In this document: positions 11,601 to 22,194 of the stretch, in pieces | Layout of the letters: each line of letters begins with the position of its first letter | Numbering within the stretch: position 1 is the first letter of the stretch | Assembly (NCBI GenBank): GCA_951802425.1 | Contig: OX637801.1 | Coordinates: 3,100,001-3,164,000 of the forward strand | DNA from: Clavaria fumosa | Taxonomy: Eukaryota > Basidiomycota > Agaricomycetes > Agaricales > Clavariaceae | Direction: 5' to 3' | Length of the DNA: 64,000 bases | Made by a program: the position numbers and the translations under genes | The notes under the pieces: generated by a model | Seen by the model: only the letters and a program-made list of their open reading frames with translations | What the model was told of the DNA's origin: nothing | Database searches by the model: none

Positions 11601-12240
11601 CAAAGCAGAGAGTCTACTAGCACAGGTAGTGGAAGTGAGGAAGAGGATTTTAGGAGCAGAACACCCAGACACACTGTCAAGCATTCATAGGCTTGCTGTC
11701 ACATACTTGGAACAGGGCAAGTTGGACAAAGCAGAGAGTCTACTAGCACAGGTGGTGGAAGTGAGGAAGAGGATTTTAGGGGCAGAACACCCAAACACAC
11801 TGTCAAGCATTTATAGGCTTGCTGTCACATACTTGGAACAGGGCAAGTTGGACAAAGCAGAGAGCCTACTAGCACAGATAGTGGAAGTGAGGAAGAGGAT
11901 TTTAGGAGCAGAACACCCAAACACACTGTCAAGCATTCATAGGCTTGCTGTCACATACTTGGAACAGGGCAAGTTGGACAAAGCAGAGAGTCTACTAGCA
12001 CAGGTAGTGGAAGTGAGGAAGAGGATTTTAGGAGCAGAACACCCAAGCACACTGTCAAGCATTCATAGGCTTGCTGTCACATACTTAGAACAGGGCAAGT
12101 TGGACAAAGCAGAGAGTCTACTAGCACAGGTGGTGGAAGTGAGCAAGAGGATTTTAGGAGCAGAACACCCAAACACACTGTCAGGCATTTATAAGCTTGC
12201 TGTAATATACAGGAAGAAAAAAAAAGGTTTCAATGTTTAG
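8631..12240 (+). pseudogene. MLKL/HeLo-like domain - TKL-type kinase - TPR fusion gene, interrupted
   Basis: Exon 1 (MDIIQHALTLTPVPGLSTAF) and the next exons (RLLEEISEFICRQ, GYHRRITAAVASFQ, ISALLNTQDWQSRND) form an all-helical N-terminus. It resembles the MLKL-type four-helix domain seen in many mushroom receptor proteins. The kinase domain follows: glycine loop IGSGGFGQ, lysine in VAIKVL, catalytic VHGDLKA and HNVLVDD, CDFGLSR, WMAPELL and the DIYAFGMTIYE helix, so the key catalytic residues are present. Next come eleven 42-residue TPR units with the signature GAEHPDTL. Two lesions interrupt it. A TGA at 9375-9377 lies in frame between helical domain and kinase. A 2-bp loss near 11,120 shifts frame within the third TPR unit. 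The C-terminus stops after an A9 tract. In fungi such proteins are candidate non-self sensors that trigger cell death. It may be a pseudogene, or functional through unusual splicing. Confidence 0.7.
10783..12222 (+). repeat. Tandem 126-bp TPR-coding array, eleven near-identical units
   Basis: Each unit encodes a 42-residue kinesin-light-chain-type TPR with the core QGKLDKAESLLAQVVEVRKR and GAEHPDTL. Units from about 11,200 onward are almost identical at DNA level, differing mainly at LxSI(H/Y)xL positions and at the D/N/S before TL. The two N-terminal units are more divergent. This pattern suggests recent unit duplication or homogenisation at the C-terminal side. The frameshift near 11,120 lies between the older and the younger units. 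Confidence 0.9.
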
Positions 12241-13089
12241 TTGATTTGGAGTAGTAGCACCTGAATTCTGAATCATGATCCTGATCCCAGTTTCTGCTCT
12301 GATGTTCTATGGTTAGTCCTGCAATGTATTCCAGGACAGATTCTGTAGTTACTATCTTTGATCTGTGGCTAATTATGCCTGGGACTTGTAGTATATAAAC
12401 CCTGTACTTTTGTAGAGTATTTAGGAGTCTGGATACTTTGTTTGCACTCAACATCCTCTGTGCTTCATCCACACTCAATATCTGTCCCTTTGTCCATCCC
12501 CCAACATGACAATTTGCACACAGTCCAATCTGACTCCTCGCCACCCAGAAGCTATTTCTGTCACCCCATAACTCTGAAATCTGGTACACCTGGACTATGT
12601 AGGGGCACTATTTCAATACATTTACCATGTCCCACCTGAACCCCAAAGTCCAATTCCAGCAGGCCTGGAATCCTGAACCTGGATTCTGACCAGACTTTGC
12701 TCCATCTGCCTGACTCCCAGACACAACCCATATGTCATGACCCAACACACTCATTACAGGCCACCTGATGTGTCCTGGCACTCAATGAGCACTTCCAACT
12801 CAATTCTGCCACCTGATGATTGCTCTGAACCAACAATCAGCAATTCCATGCACTGTTTGTAATTCCAATGAGTGCCATGCACTTCACTGTCACTCAGATG
12901 ACATTGGGGAGCCTTGGGAAATGAGTGGAGTCAGTTTAGGACTTGCAAGGTGGCCTCCAGGCAAGTTAGCAAAGGTGCTTCAATGACATTAGACTTTGGG
13001 TCATGGATATGGTGGCTGAAATGCATTTCCAGGCAATTCTTTAGTATTTGTCTTGACTCAGAGTTCCCTTGGAAGCTCCCAAGTTGCTT
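12241..13089. other. Gene-free flank at the start of the transposon island
   Basis: This stretch follows the TPR gene and is CpG-poor. I see no gene. It may be the decayed 3' part of the minus-strand gag fragment on its right, since acidic and Gln-rich residues can be read in broken frames, but no domain can be named. Confidence 0.4.
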
Positions 13090-14216
13090 CCTCATTTAAC
13101 TCTTCATGCAGGTCATCCATATCCTCTTCAACTTCTTCCACAACTTCATAGGCCTCCTGAAGATCTTCCTCTCCTTCCTCTAAGGTGAAGACAGCTTGTC
13201 CTGCTACTCTTCAGTCAGGGCATGCAGCACTGTAGTGTCCTGGCTTCCCACATCTCAAACAAAGGTTTCCCTGATGGCATCATTCTCATTCTTTGTCACT
13301 AAGTAGGATGTATAGCAGGTTCAGATTCAGCTGGTGGGGCAGATTAGCAGGTCATGGTGGGGTCATGGGGATTCCTGCAGCTGGTCTGGGCATTGAAGGG
13401 TTGTTACCAGTGGCAGGGTAAGGTTGCAATTTTGTTGGAGGGTTGTGATTTCCACCTTGCTGGGCAGGAGGACAAGGAGCAAGTGGGTTGGCACAGAACT
13501 GAGCTCAGCAGGTCTCACTCTTGTACTCCCAGTGCCTCTGGTCAATCTGTATAGCCAAATCTCAAAGTTCCTGGTATGTGGTAGGTTGCAGAATGACTTC
13601 CATAGCCTCTTTGATATGTGTGGACAGCAAGTGGTATAGTTCCAATTGTAGGGTGGCCAAATTCCAGTTGGATTTGAAAGTGAAGGACTTGAAGCAGATG
13701 ATATGATTCAAGAACTGTTCATTTTCACCCATCTGCAGCCTACACAGCTTCTGGTCTGCCTCAATCTGTGTGTTCACTACTCCAAACATTCCTCCAAACT
13801 TGCAAATAAATCCTTCCCAAGAGTGCAGGGCTAGATGGTTGGGATTAAACTGGAGGAGAGAAGTGTAGTGGCTCTGCATGGTGTCTGTTAGGGCCTGTCC
13901 CATCTTGTAAACAATACTGAAGGTTGATTCATTGGTGACCGGTCCTTTAAACCTGCTAAGACCAATCAACTGTTGAGCACAATCAAGAATACTCAGTCCT
14001 GGAAGGTTGTGAAAACATCTGACAAAGTGTAGAAATGGAAAAAGACAAGTTGGGAAAGGAAAAACATTGCTGAGAAGGTCACAAGTGGTCATGACAATAT
14101 CAAGAGGTGTGTCAGTGAAGGTGATGACTTTGCTGACTGAGAGTTGAACCTGCAGGGTTCCAGAGATCAGTACCAAGATGAATAAAGAGAATACTTAAGT
14201 GTGTGAGTGAGTATGT
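13090..14216 (-). mobile_element. Ty3/gypsy gag fragment (family B), degenerate
   Basis: This minus-strand remnant encodes a retrotransposon gag core: LSILDCAQQLIGLSRFKGPV, then YTSLLQFNPNHLALHSWEGF, then NWNLATLQLELYHLLSTHIK with TTYQEL. A CCHC zinc knuckle, CLRCGKPGHYSAACPD, lies at about 13,211-13,258. Frames are broken by several stops. It begins abruptly at about 14,216, where the RNase H region of the family A element ends, so the two are fused or nested. A second, less decayed copy of its first part lies in the opposite orientation at 19,478-20,880. Confidence 0.75.
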
Positions 14217-15910
14217 CATACACATCATAGTTCTTTTCAGCTGCTGTCAGGGCCTTGGAGATGTAGTCCACCACTCTCCAGGTCCCATCTACCTGCTGCT
14301 GTGAAAGCACTCCACCAGTTGCCAAGTTGCTTGCATCTGTCTCTACTTTCCATCTCCCTTTGTCTTGTGGTAGAGCCAAGACTGGGGCTGATATGAGAGC
14401 CAAGCAGAGATCTTGGAAAGCTGCTTCCTCCTCCTCCCATTTCCACAGAACCTTCCCAGTCAACCAGAATAGTGGTTTAGCTTGGGCAGAGAGGTTTGGG
14501 ATGTGCCGACAGAGGTAGTTAAGCATCCCATTAAACCTCTGGACCTCTTTCACATTCCTCAGTTGTGGCCAGTTACAGATTGCTGTGCCTTTAGCTGGGT
14601 CATGCTCCAAATGGTTGTGGGAGATCTTCATCCCAAGGAACAGGATCTCATCCTTCTCAAACTCACACTTGCTGAGTCTGAGACACAGCCCATTCTCCCT
14701 GAACTTCCACAGGACCTGATCCATCCAGTACCAGTGTGTTGCCAAGTCCTCTGCAAACACAATGACATCATCCATGTATGCACAGACATGTCCTCCTGCA
14801 ATCTCCTCCCTCAGCACATGGTTCATGAAACATTGGAAGGTGGCCAGTGCATTCTGTAATCCAAACCACATGACAGCTAGTTCAAGGAGTCCACAAGGTG
14901 TCAAGAAGGCACAGTGGTGCTGGTGCTTGGGCCAGACCTGCATGGATGGGAAACCTCCCTTTGCGTCAATTTTAGAGTAGATTGATGCTCCCTTAAGCAC
15001 ATCCACTGTGTCTCGGATGCTCATCCACCCAATGGTTCATCTCCACCATCTCATCTTGTGTCAAAGAATACAGCTTGGAGGAGAGGTGCTCAGGGTCCTT
15101 TTTGAACTTGATCTTAATATCAAAGTCCAGCTGGGAGCAGGGAAGCTCATCCCACTTTGCTTCACTAAAAACCAAAGGGTAGCAGCTGGGCCAATCAGTG
15201 GTAGGGCCAGAGTTGGGAAAATGGGTGTCTGGAATACTCACAGATGCGAGGGTACTTGTCTTCAGGGGTGTGGTGGCTTGCAGGAACGGGGAACACTGTG
15301 GGGGGCAGCAGGTAAGGCTTAGCTCTGCCTTCTGCCAGTCAATATCCAGGTTATGTCACTTGAGCCAGTCATGCCCAAGGATGACCTTGTGGGACTGGGA
15401 CTTTCCCAGCAGAAAGTGGATCTGCTCTTGGTGGTCACCAACCCTCACCAGCCTCACCAGCAACTCTATCAGCAACTCTATCCCATACTGGACCTTTCCA
15501 TCTCTGTTCTGTGTCCCATCCACATTATACATGGTGATTGGGTTCAGCAGGGGAGATGGCTCCAGTACCACTCCTTTCACCCACTCCATGTCCATGAAGC
15601 AGTGGGTGCACCCTGAGTCAACAAGGGCCTTTGTCATGGCCAACTTGCCAGTGCTGAGAGCCTCCAAGTGCACCTGGATGGCTAGCTCTCATGGCACACA
15701 TTTCCCCACTTCTGGCTGCAGCAGGCACAGGGACAGAAAGGGGGCTGGCACAGTTCTTCTCCCCAGCAGGAGTCCTCCTCTCTCTCTCATACAGCTCTAT
15801 GCAGGCTCGGAGCTGTGCAATCTCTTTCTCATATTCCTCCACCATTTGGGGGGCACCTGATACTGCACAGGTCTGGGTCCTTGGGACCTGCAGATGCATA
15901 TCGGGCAGGG

Positions 15911-15955
15911 GGCAGAATCAGACAGCATGGCCAGTCTGGTGGCATCAGAAACAAT
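15911..15955 (-). other. CCHC zinc knuckle of the family A element
   Basis: On the minus strand the frame reads CFWCHQTGHAV, a stop, then FC, giving the C-x2-C-x4-H-x4-C spacing of retroviral-type nucleocapsid knuckles. A stop codon now sits inside the knuckle. Confidence 0.7.
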
Positions 15956-16814
15956 GTCTCTCAGCAGCAGGCACCCATCCTTGGCCCATGGCCACATCCA
16001 GAGTATGCAGCAGAGGGGTTGCAAAAGGTTGCAAAAAGGTTGTGGGAGGTTGCAGTAGGGTTGCAGCAGGTCGTATATTTCATTCTGTGACTATCCCATC
16101 AAATCATCTTTGCTGGGCATTGAGTCTTTCTGCCAGCATCTTCCATCCTCCATAAGTCTCTGGCATTGGGGAGACACCATAGATCCTCCCCACCAACCTC
16201 CTACTCAGGTTCAGCTCCAGCCAATGGACTAGGATGTCCAAGCCCTTCTCTTCACTCAACTCTGCCCATTGGAACAGCATCTCAAATTTTGCAAAGAACT
16301 CTGGTGCCATCATGGCACCCTGTTTCAACCCTGCAATATCTGCAAGGGCAGTCACATGGTCATTTGGGTCATCAAATGCCTGCTTCATTTCCTCCACAAA
16401 CTCTGCCCAGGTTCTGGCCTTGCCATTACCCAGGATCTCTTCTGCCTTCATATTCACCCATTCTGCAGTGAATCCTTCTCCAGTAATTTTGCTCAGAGCA
16501 AAAAGGACCTTCACCAGGTCCATAGCATAGACAGTCAGGTTTGCCATAAACAGGAGGTGAAGTGATTGGAGGAATGTACAGAAGTTCCTTTTCTGCCCAT
16601 TGAAGGGGGCAACAGCTGGGTCCAGCATCATTCTATGGCACTGTAAAATAAGGTTCCAGGCCTTGGGCACTCAGTATCACTCAGAGAGAGTCACAGTAGT
16701 CATCCTCCAGGTTGGGTCATGTGTATCTACACACAGTAAAAATTTTGTGGTTCTGTTACACACCACAGGCAAGGGAAAGGAGAAGAGGACGTTAGGGGCT
16801 GAGCTGTGACAATG

Positions 16815-17185
16815 TGTCACAGTTTGAAATTAAGGGTCCAGGCTAGCCAGGTTAGGACATGGGGCTAGGGCAGATGGGTGGATCTTAGTATCATATCAGA
16901 CTGGGTCTCACACAACTTAAAGGTAAGGTCATGATGACAATACTAAGATAAGGGGAAAAGAGTACAAAAAAGGAAAAGCAACAGTATATATACCAAATGC
17001 TTTGGCACTTGCCAGCATTCCCATGCTTGGACCCTCAGATCATGTGATGCACCAAGCCACAGGTCAGGTGACTTTGGAGATTATGTAATCCAATCCTCTG
17101 CCATGGGTCATGTGACCTTCCAACAACCCTCCCCAGTTTCTCCACAACTCCTGTTTAGGAGATGGCTTATGTAAGCAATCCTAAC
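16815..17185 (-). repeat. LTR of the family A element
   Basis: On the minus strand it starts TTAGGATTGCTTACATAAGCC (the terminal base before this is altered) and ends CTGTGACA, next to the gag region. It has a TATATATAC promoter-like motif near 16,985 and a palindromic GGTCATGTGACC. Three further pieces of the same LTR lie at 26,691-26,820, 26,821-27,080 and 27,807-28,086 in the opposite orientation. Confidence 0.75.
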
Positions 17186-17186
17186 T

Positions 17187-19320
17187 ATTAGGGTAAAGGA
17201 ACCATGAGATTCCCCTGGTTATTTAAAGCATTCGAGCTCTATAAACCATCCCTTGATTCTCACTGGTTCTCTAGTTATTCACTAAACATACCTTTGTATG
17301 AATAGACTAATCTTATGTACAGTACAGGACATTGTACACTTAATTAGAATATTCATAACTTAATGAATAACTGACCAATTAAGTGGAGCTTTTGCCTTCT
17401 GAGAGATATGAAGTCCAGCTACCCAATGATACCATAATCGCCCAGTCAGACTAAGTCCTCAACCAGCAATAACTTTATTTGGTATAATCAGATTCCTATC
17501 CTTAATTATACTAAACAGGTTATAGCCACTCAACTAGCCTAACTATGGCTTAGGTCTCTCTTGGAGAGTATCACTTGATGTGTGGGTTATAAAATTGCAA
17601 TGTGGAATGTGAGATTCCACCATGTATTTATACTGAAAATTGACTACCTTCTGTTTACAGTAAATAATGTATATCTCAATAACTACAGAACATAACAGGT
17701 AGTTATTCATAATTGAGGATAAATCAGAGATTATATCCTTGAAAGGATTTGTAATTTTAACTTGTTTCCATAACAAGTTATTGCACTTTGAAGGTTTTGC
17801 ATATTCTAAAAATATTCATAGTGAGTCAGACTGACTTGATATTGGTGATCTAACACTAGGAGAATGTGGAGAAACACCCTGCAGTCACTCCTGATCACTT
17901 CCACAACCATCTGAATGCTTCTACAGCCCAATCATGACCTTTACTTCATTCATTCCCCTCTGTCCTATCCTGGAATAGTACAGAATTATTAATAGCTCTG
18001 TATTCACACTCCACTAGACTTTGTTCTAGTCCTGGTTGAGCTTGGCCAACTTCCCAGGCCAAGATAGGACAAGAGGAGGGCTGTGCATCCAATGGGCAAA
18101 GGTCATGAAGCCTGCAACCTTCATTTGGGAGGAGTATGCCTAATTAGGCAAAGTGGGTGCTGATGCCATCAGTGCTGATCACTTCCCACACCCCAATTTA
18201 ATCACTGTGGGAGTGACACCATCTCCCTGGGTCTTGTCAACAGAAGGGTTTAAGAGATGCATGAACCTCTGAGTTGTTCCTTGAGGGGCTGGGTACTGTA
18301 AACTATCAGCTACCCTAACAGCAGGGCATGGAGCAGGTCAGGAGTTGCAGGGCAGGGAGCAGTCTGCATCACCAATAAGGCAAGTGATGCATCATCAATC
18401 AGGCAGGGATGCATGAGGTGATGCATTACTCTGTCTGAGTCTGTCACCATCATAGATGCATAATGACTTGTTGGTAGTTAGCACTAAGTATTACATTACA
18501 TTACTTGCATCTAGTGATAGGGATGACACTGATGTTGGGGACAGGCAATGATGAAGGTTTGTCTTGCATCCATTTTCAGCTGCTGACATCTCAAACTGGC
18601 ACATAAATTACTAGCATTTGCCACTGCACCTCTGGTCTTGAACAGGCACATAAATTATTGTGCCATTTCAAACATACAATACATGCATATCTGCTGTACA
18701 AACACTACCAGCAGGGAATGGGCAATAATTGTGGTGAGCACTGGCAGTGTTTGAGTTTTGGGCATGACACAGTAGTGCTCACTTACACTTCATACCAGCA
18801 CTTGCAGTTAGTGGCTGGAATGGTCCTCTCCATGACTCCACATTGTGTTCCCTATATTGCAAAGAATGTTGCCTCACAAATGTTCAGAGGAGGATACTGG
18901 ATTCGTGTACCCTCTTCTACAGAGAGGCACATCTCTCCAGTGAGAATCCCATGTTGAGCTATTTGCTACAGTGTGCACCTGCTGATGAACCTGATATATG
19001 TTGTGTTTTATGTCAACCATCAGCTTCCAGTAGTGGTAGGCCATGCAAAGTGCATAGCTCAGTAGAGTGTGCAGTGATGTGAAGAGACTGGTATCACTTA
19101 TATGCATTGTTTACTTCCCCCTGTGTGTATATTCCTATGACCTTGTGAGATACTAAATCTACTTAGAGTGTTTGCTTTACACAGTTTGTTGTCAGTGTAA
19201 CTGATAGTTTACAGTACCTAGCCCTCAGAGAAGGATTCAGTGACTCAAACAATCAAGGGATGGTTTATAGAACTAGAATGCTCTAAATAATCAGGGGAAT
19301 CTCATGGTTCCCACCCTAAT
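17187..19320. repeat. Inverted repeat pair bounding about 2 kb of unassigned DNA
   Basis: Positions 17,187-17,258 and 19,251-19,320 are imperfect reverse complements of each other. They share the core GGAACCATGAGATTCCCCTG, then a TTATTTA-type stretch and TATAAACCATCCCTTGATT. Differences are mostly transitions. The DNA between them is CpG-poor with no long coding frame. The pair could be termini of an old non-autonomous DNA transposon, or two opposed copies of one repeat; the ends do not show a clear target duplication. Confidence 0.6.
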
Positions 19321-19477
19321 TCTCTGGCTCTTGGCTAACTAGTTATTCAACATTCATTCTTAGACCTCACTATGTTGAATTGGCCTAGGTACAGTAGTTG
19401 ATACTTAATAGACTGGTCAGCTATTGAGGCTTGGTGCTGACCTGTGGGTTACACCTAATTTTTACCATGCTGTGTCA

Positions 19478-20880
19478 TGTCAGGACCCATCCATTTTTCC
19501 CTTGCCCAAACCGACTTTACCAGCACCTACAAGCCTCCCGACATCCCTCTACAACCTCGCCAACTCCTCTACACACTTCCGGAACCCGCTATCCCCTTCC
19601 GAAAGCCTCCCTGACCTCTACCATGTTCATACAACACTTGTGACTGTCATACTATACCCGCATCACCTCCTGCCACCTTACCCTATGTGTGTCTACCACC
19701 TGAACCTGCCAAATCGAGGCGCGACATGCAGTTATGCAATCTTTCTCAGCCGGCATGTGACTTGCCGCACGGCACCACCGATGTCACTAGTGTTACCCGC
19801 ATTACCAGCGTTATCCACATGACTTCCCGCCCAAGTGTCACTTGTGTCACTACCACCATTCACGTGACCGCACGCATGGACCTCGCGACCTTAACGATGA
19901 AACACACCACCGATGGCCAGTTGAGCACTACTTCAAATTATGCTCCCTTTCTTCTCCCCAGTCATCTATAACTATGATAATTATGACCAAAGCATCTCTT
20001 CGTGATTATAGTTACCCATATGATTATTTAACTAAGTTGTGACCATGACCGGTCAGGTTCGCGACCTTACTTATGTTTCCCTTACCCCTTGCAACCTTAG
20101 TAGAACATGTCCATAGTCACTTTATGATTGACCATACCCCGTACTACTATAGTTCTGTCGCTTGGCGACCTCTGTACTTTTCCTTTTCTGTTATACTCTC
20201 TGTACGTACATATATAAAGCCTCGCATGTACTTACGGTAGGGCAGACTTGATATTGACACACTTTGGTTTAAGCTTGAGGCCACGATGCCCTTTGAGCTT
20301 GGAATCATCACAATTGATAGGTCTTGTCTCTCTTGGTGACCTCAAGATTGTCAAGACACTTCTACTCTATTCTAACTCGTCCTCTGCGCTCATATAAACT
20401 CATGCGCTTAAGTATTCTCTCTTATCCATCTTGATACTGATTCCTTCAAACCCATAGGTTCTCTCGTTGGTTGATAAAGTCATTGCATTCACTGATACAC
20501 TTTTCGACATCGTCGTGACCACCCGCGACTCTCTTAACATTGTCTATTTCTTTCTCCTCATCTATTTCTTCCTTTATGTTTCATCGGTCGACTTTGCGAC
20601 CCTCTCAACGTTATCTATTTCTCTCAACTCGTCCTTTTCCCTCTTTATACTTTATCTACCAACTTCGCGACCTTCTCAATGACGTCTCCCTCCTCTTTAC
20701 TTGTTTCTCTTTATTCTCACATTCTCTTAAACATCCTCGCAACCTTCCAGGACCGAGCATTATCGACTGTGCTCAACAGTTGATTGGTCTTAGCAAGTTT
20801 CTAGAACTGGTCACCAACAAGTTGACCTTTGGTGTTACTTACAAGACGGGACAGGCCCTAACATGTCAATGTCCTTCATA
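19478..20880 (+). mobile_element. Ty3/gypsy family B copy: LTR-like 5' region and gag start
   Basis: The segment begins TGTCAGGACCC, a common gypsy LTR start. It has a TATATAAAG motif near 20,210 and continues into sequence homologous to the minus-strand gag fragment at 13,090-14,216; the shared stretch starts at CTTAAGTATTCTCT near 20,408. The gag start reads SIIDCAQQLIGLSKF and GVTYKTGQALT. It keeps many CpG sites, unlike its partner copy, so it is probably younger or has been less methylated. It is truncated at about 20,880. Confidence 0.65.
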
Positions 20881-21237
20881 ATTTTGAAGCACATGTGCCA
20901 GCTTGGAAACTTTAGCTTATTCAGCATTTATATTGTGATTACTCATGTATTCTGCTTACTGAGACTCTTCCACCATCATCTCAGACCTAAGCCACAGGAG
21001 TTGTATAGGATACTCAGTAGCAGTATTATTACAACTACACAAGCCTCAAGTCCTCAAGTAAGTTGAATTGAATACTCAAGGAGAAGTATTAACTCAAAGC
21101 CCTACAGCCTCAACAACACATCTTACTCCAAGACTAAAGTCATCATTAGTCCTTATCTTCACATATACTCAAAGACTATAGGAGTAAATCCTTAGTCCTC
21201 ATCCTAACATCTAACACAGAGTATTTCAAACAGAATG

Positions 21238-21816
21238 ACTGGGAGCCAGACTGGATTGAGCAAGTGAAATTGCTTGTCCATGATGAGTACATGTCTCAGT
21301 ATGACAAGGTGATGAGTACTGCCACACAAGACCCCATGACCTCAGATACACAGGATGACTTCATTGACTTTGGTGACCTCTCAGTGACAACAGCTTCCTG
21401 TGCATGTGAGCTAGATGAATATCTTTGTGGCCCTGTTGAGGCTGTTAGTGACCCTCTGCACTGCTGGTGTAATAACCAGTTTGTCTATCCAAATCTCTAT
21501 CACATGGCTCTCAATTATCTCAGCATTCCTCATAAGTGATCCATCCATAATTGATTTTACTGTCTCTAACCAGATTCTAGCCACCTCAACAGCAGTTAAA
21601 CATGTCTTCTCTCATGGCCAGCACCTCCTTCCTCATACATGCAACAGGCTCACTGGAGAGTCCATTGCTGCCCACCTTTGTCTTGGTTCCTGGTGTCATA
21701 ACAATTTGATCATTGTCAAGGATCTCCTCGATGTTGTCAAGGGTATTGAACGAAAGTGGAAAAAGACTGATGGTAATGACAGTGAGACTGAGCCTCGAGT
21801 ATATAGCATTTTTTAG
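21238..21816 (+). mobile_element. hAT-family transposase C-terminal fragment
   Basis: Two overlapping frames encode the hAT dimerisation region. The first (21,264-21,539) reads ELDEYLCGPVEAVSDPLHCW, then VYPNLYHMALNYLSIP. The second (to 21,816) reads ATSTAVKHVFSHGQHLLPHT, then NRLTGESIAAHLCLGSWCHN. The order LDEYL..W..YP.L..MA..YLSIPATS..VER.FS is the hallmark of the hATC domain. Between the two parts about 50 bp with stops may be an intron or an insertion. Several expected Arg and Trp positions have become His or Cys, consistent with CpG decay. The catalytic N-terminal half is missing. Confidence 0.8.
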
Positions 21817-22194
21817 CTAGCTCTATGTCAAACCCCTGTATGTACCCAGAAAACCATTCTAACTGTGGTTATTAGCAGCACCATACATGTAACCTGTGGG
21901 TAACCACTACCCCCACCATTTGTGGAGTGTTTTTGCCAGTGCAGGTAGGGGTTTGGCCAATTCAACCTGGGGGTTACCCATGCCATTCACTATCTAACAG
22001 GCTTCAGGAATCTTTCCTTAGTCTTCATCTGATCCTAATCAAATGAACAGGGGAAATTTTGAGCTGGAAGCTGTTCCAAGGACCCTTGGAAATTTGGTTA
22101 CCAAGAATACAACTAATCAAATTTCAACCTGAGAATTGGCTGCCCCTGTTAGGGCCTTGACTATCAATCAAGTATTACTGACACACCACCTACT

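Larger units (their letters stand above)
14217..17185 (-). mobile_element. Ty3/gypsy element remnant (family A): LTR, gag, protease, partial RT
   Basis: Read on the minus strand from the LTR at 16,815-17,185, the order is gag (16,104-16,670, with FALSKITGEGFTAEWVNMKA), zinc knuckle, aspartic protease (15,356-15,673, with ALVDSGCTHCFMD) and reverse transcriptase (14,217-15,241). The RT contains IYSKIDAKGGF and the catalytic YMDD box in CAYMDDVIVF. It ends at ALTAAEKNYDVYD within RNase H, with no integrase or second LTR. Compared with the related element at 28,240-34,802, it lacks the block between WVDE and IRDTVD near 15,025, a deletion removing early RT motifs. It is dead. Confidence 0.88.

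Noticed and set aside
20467..20881. Independent gene on the plus strand
   Set aside because: It matches the gag leader of the family B retroelement at 13,562-14,176.
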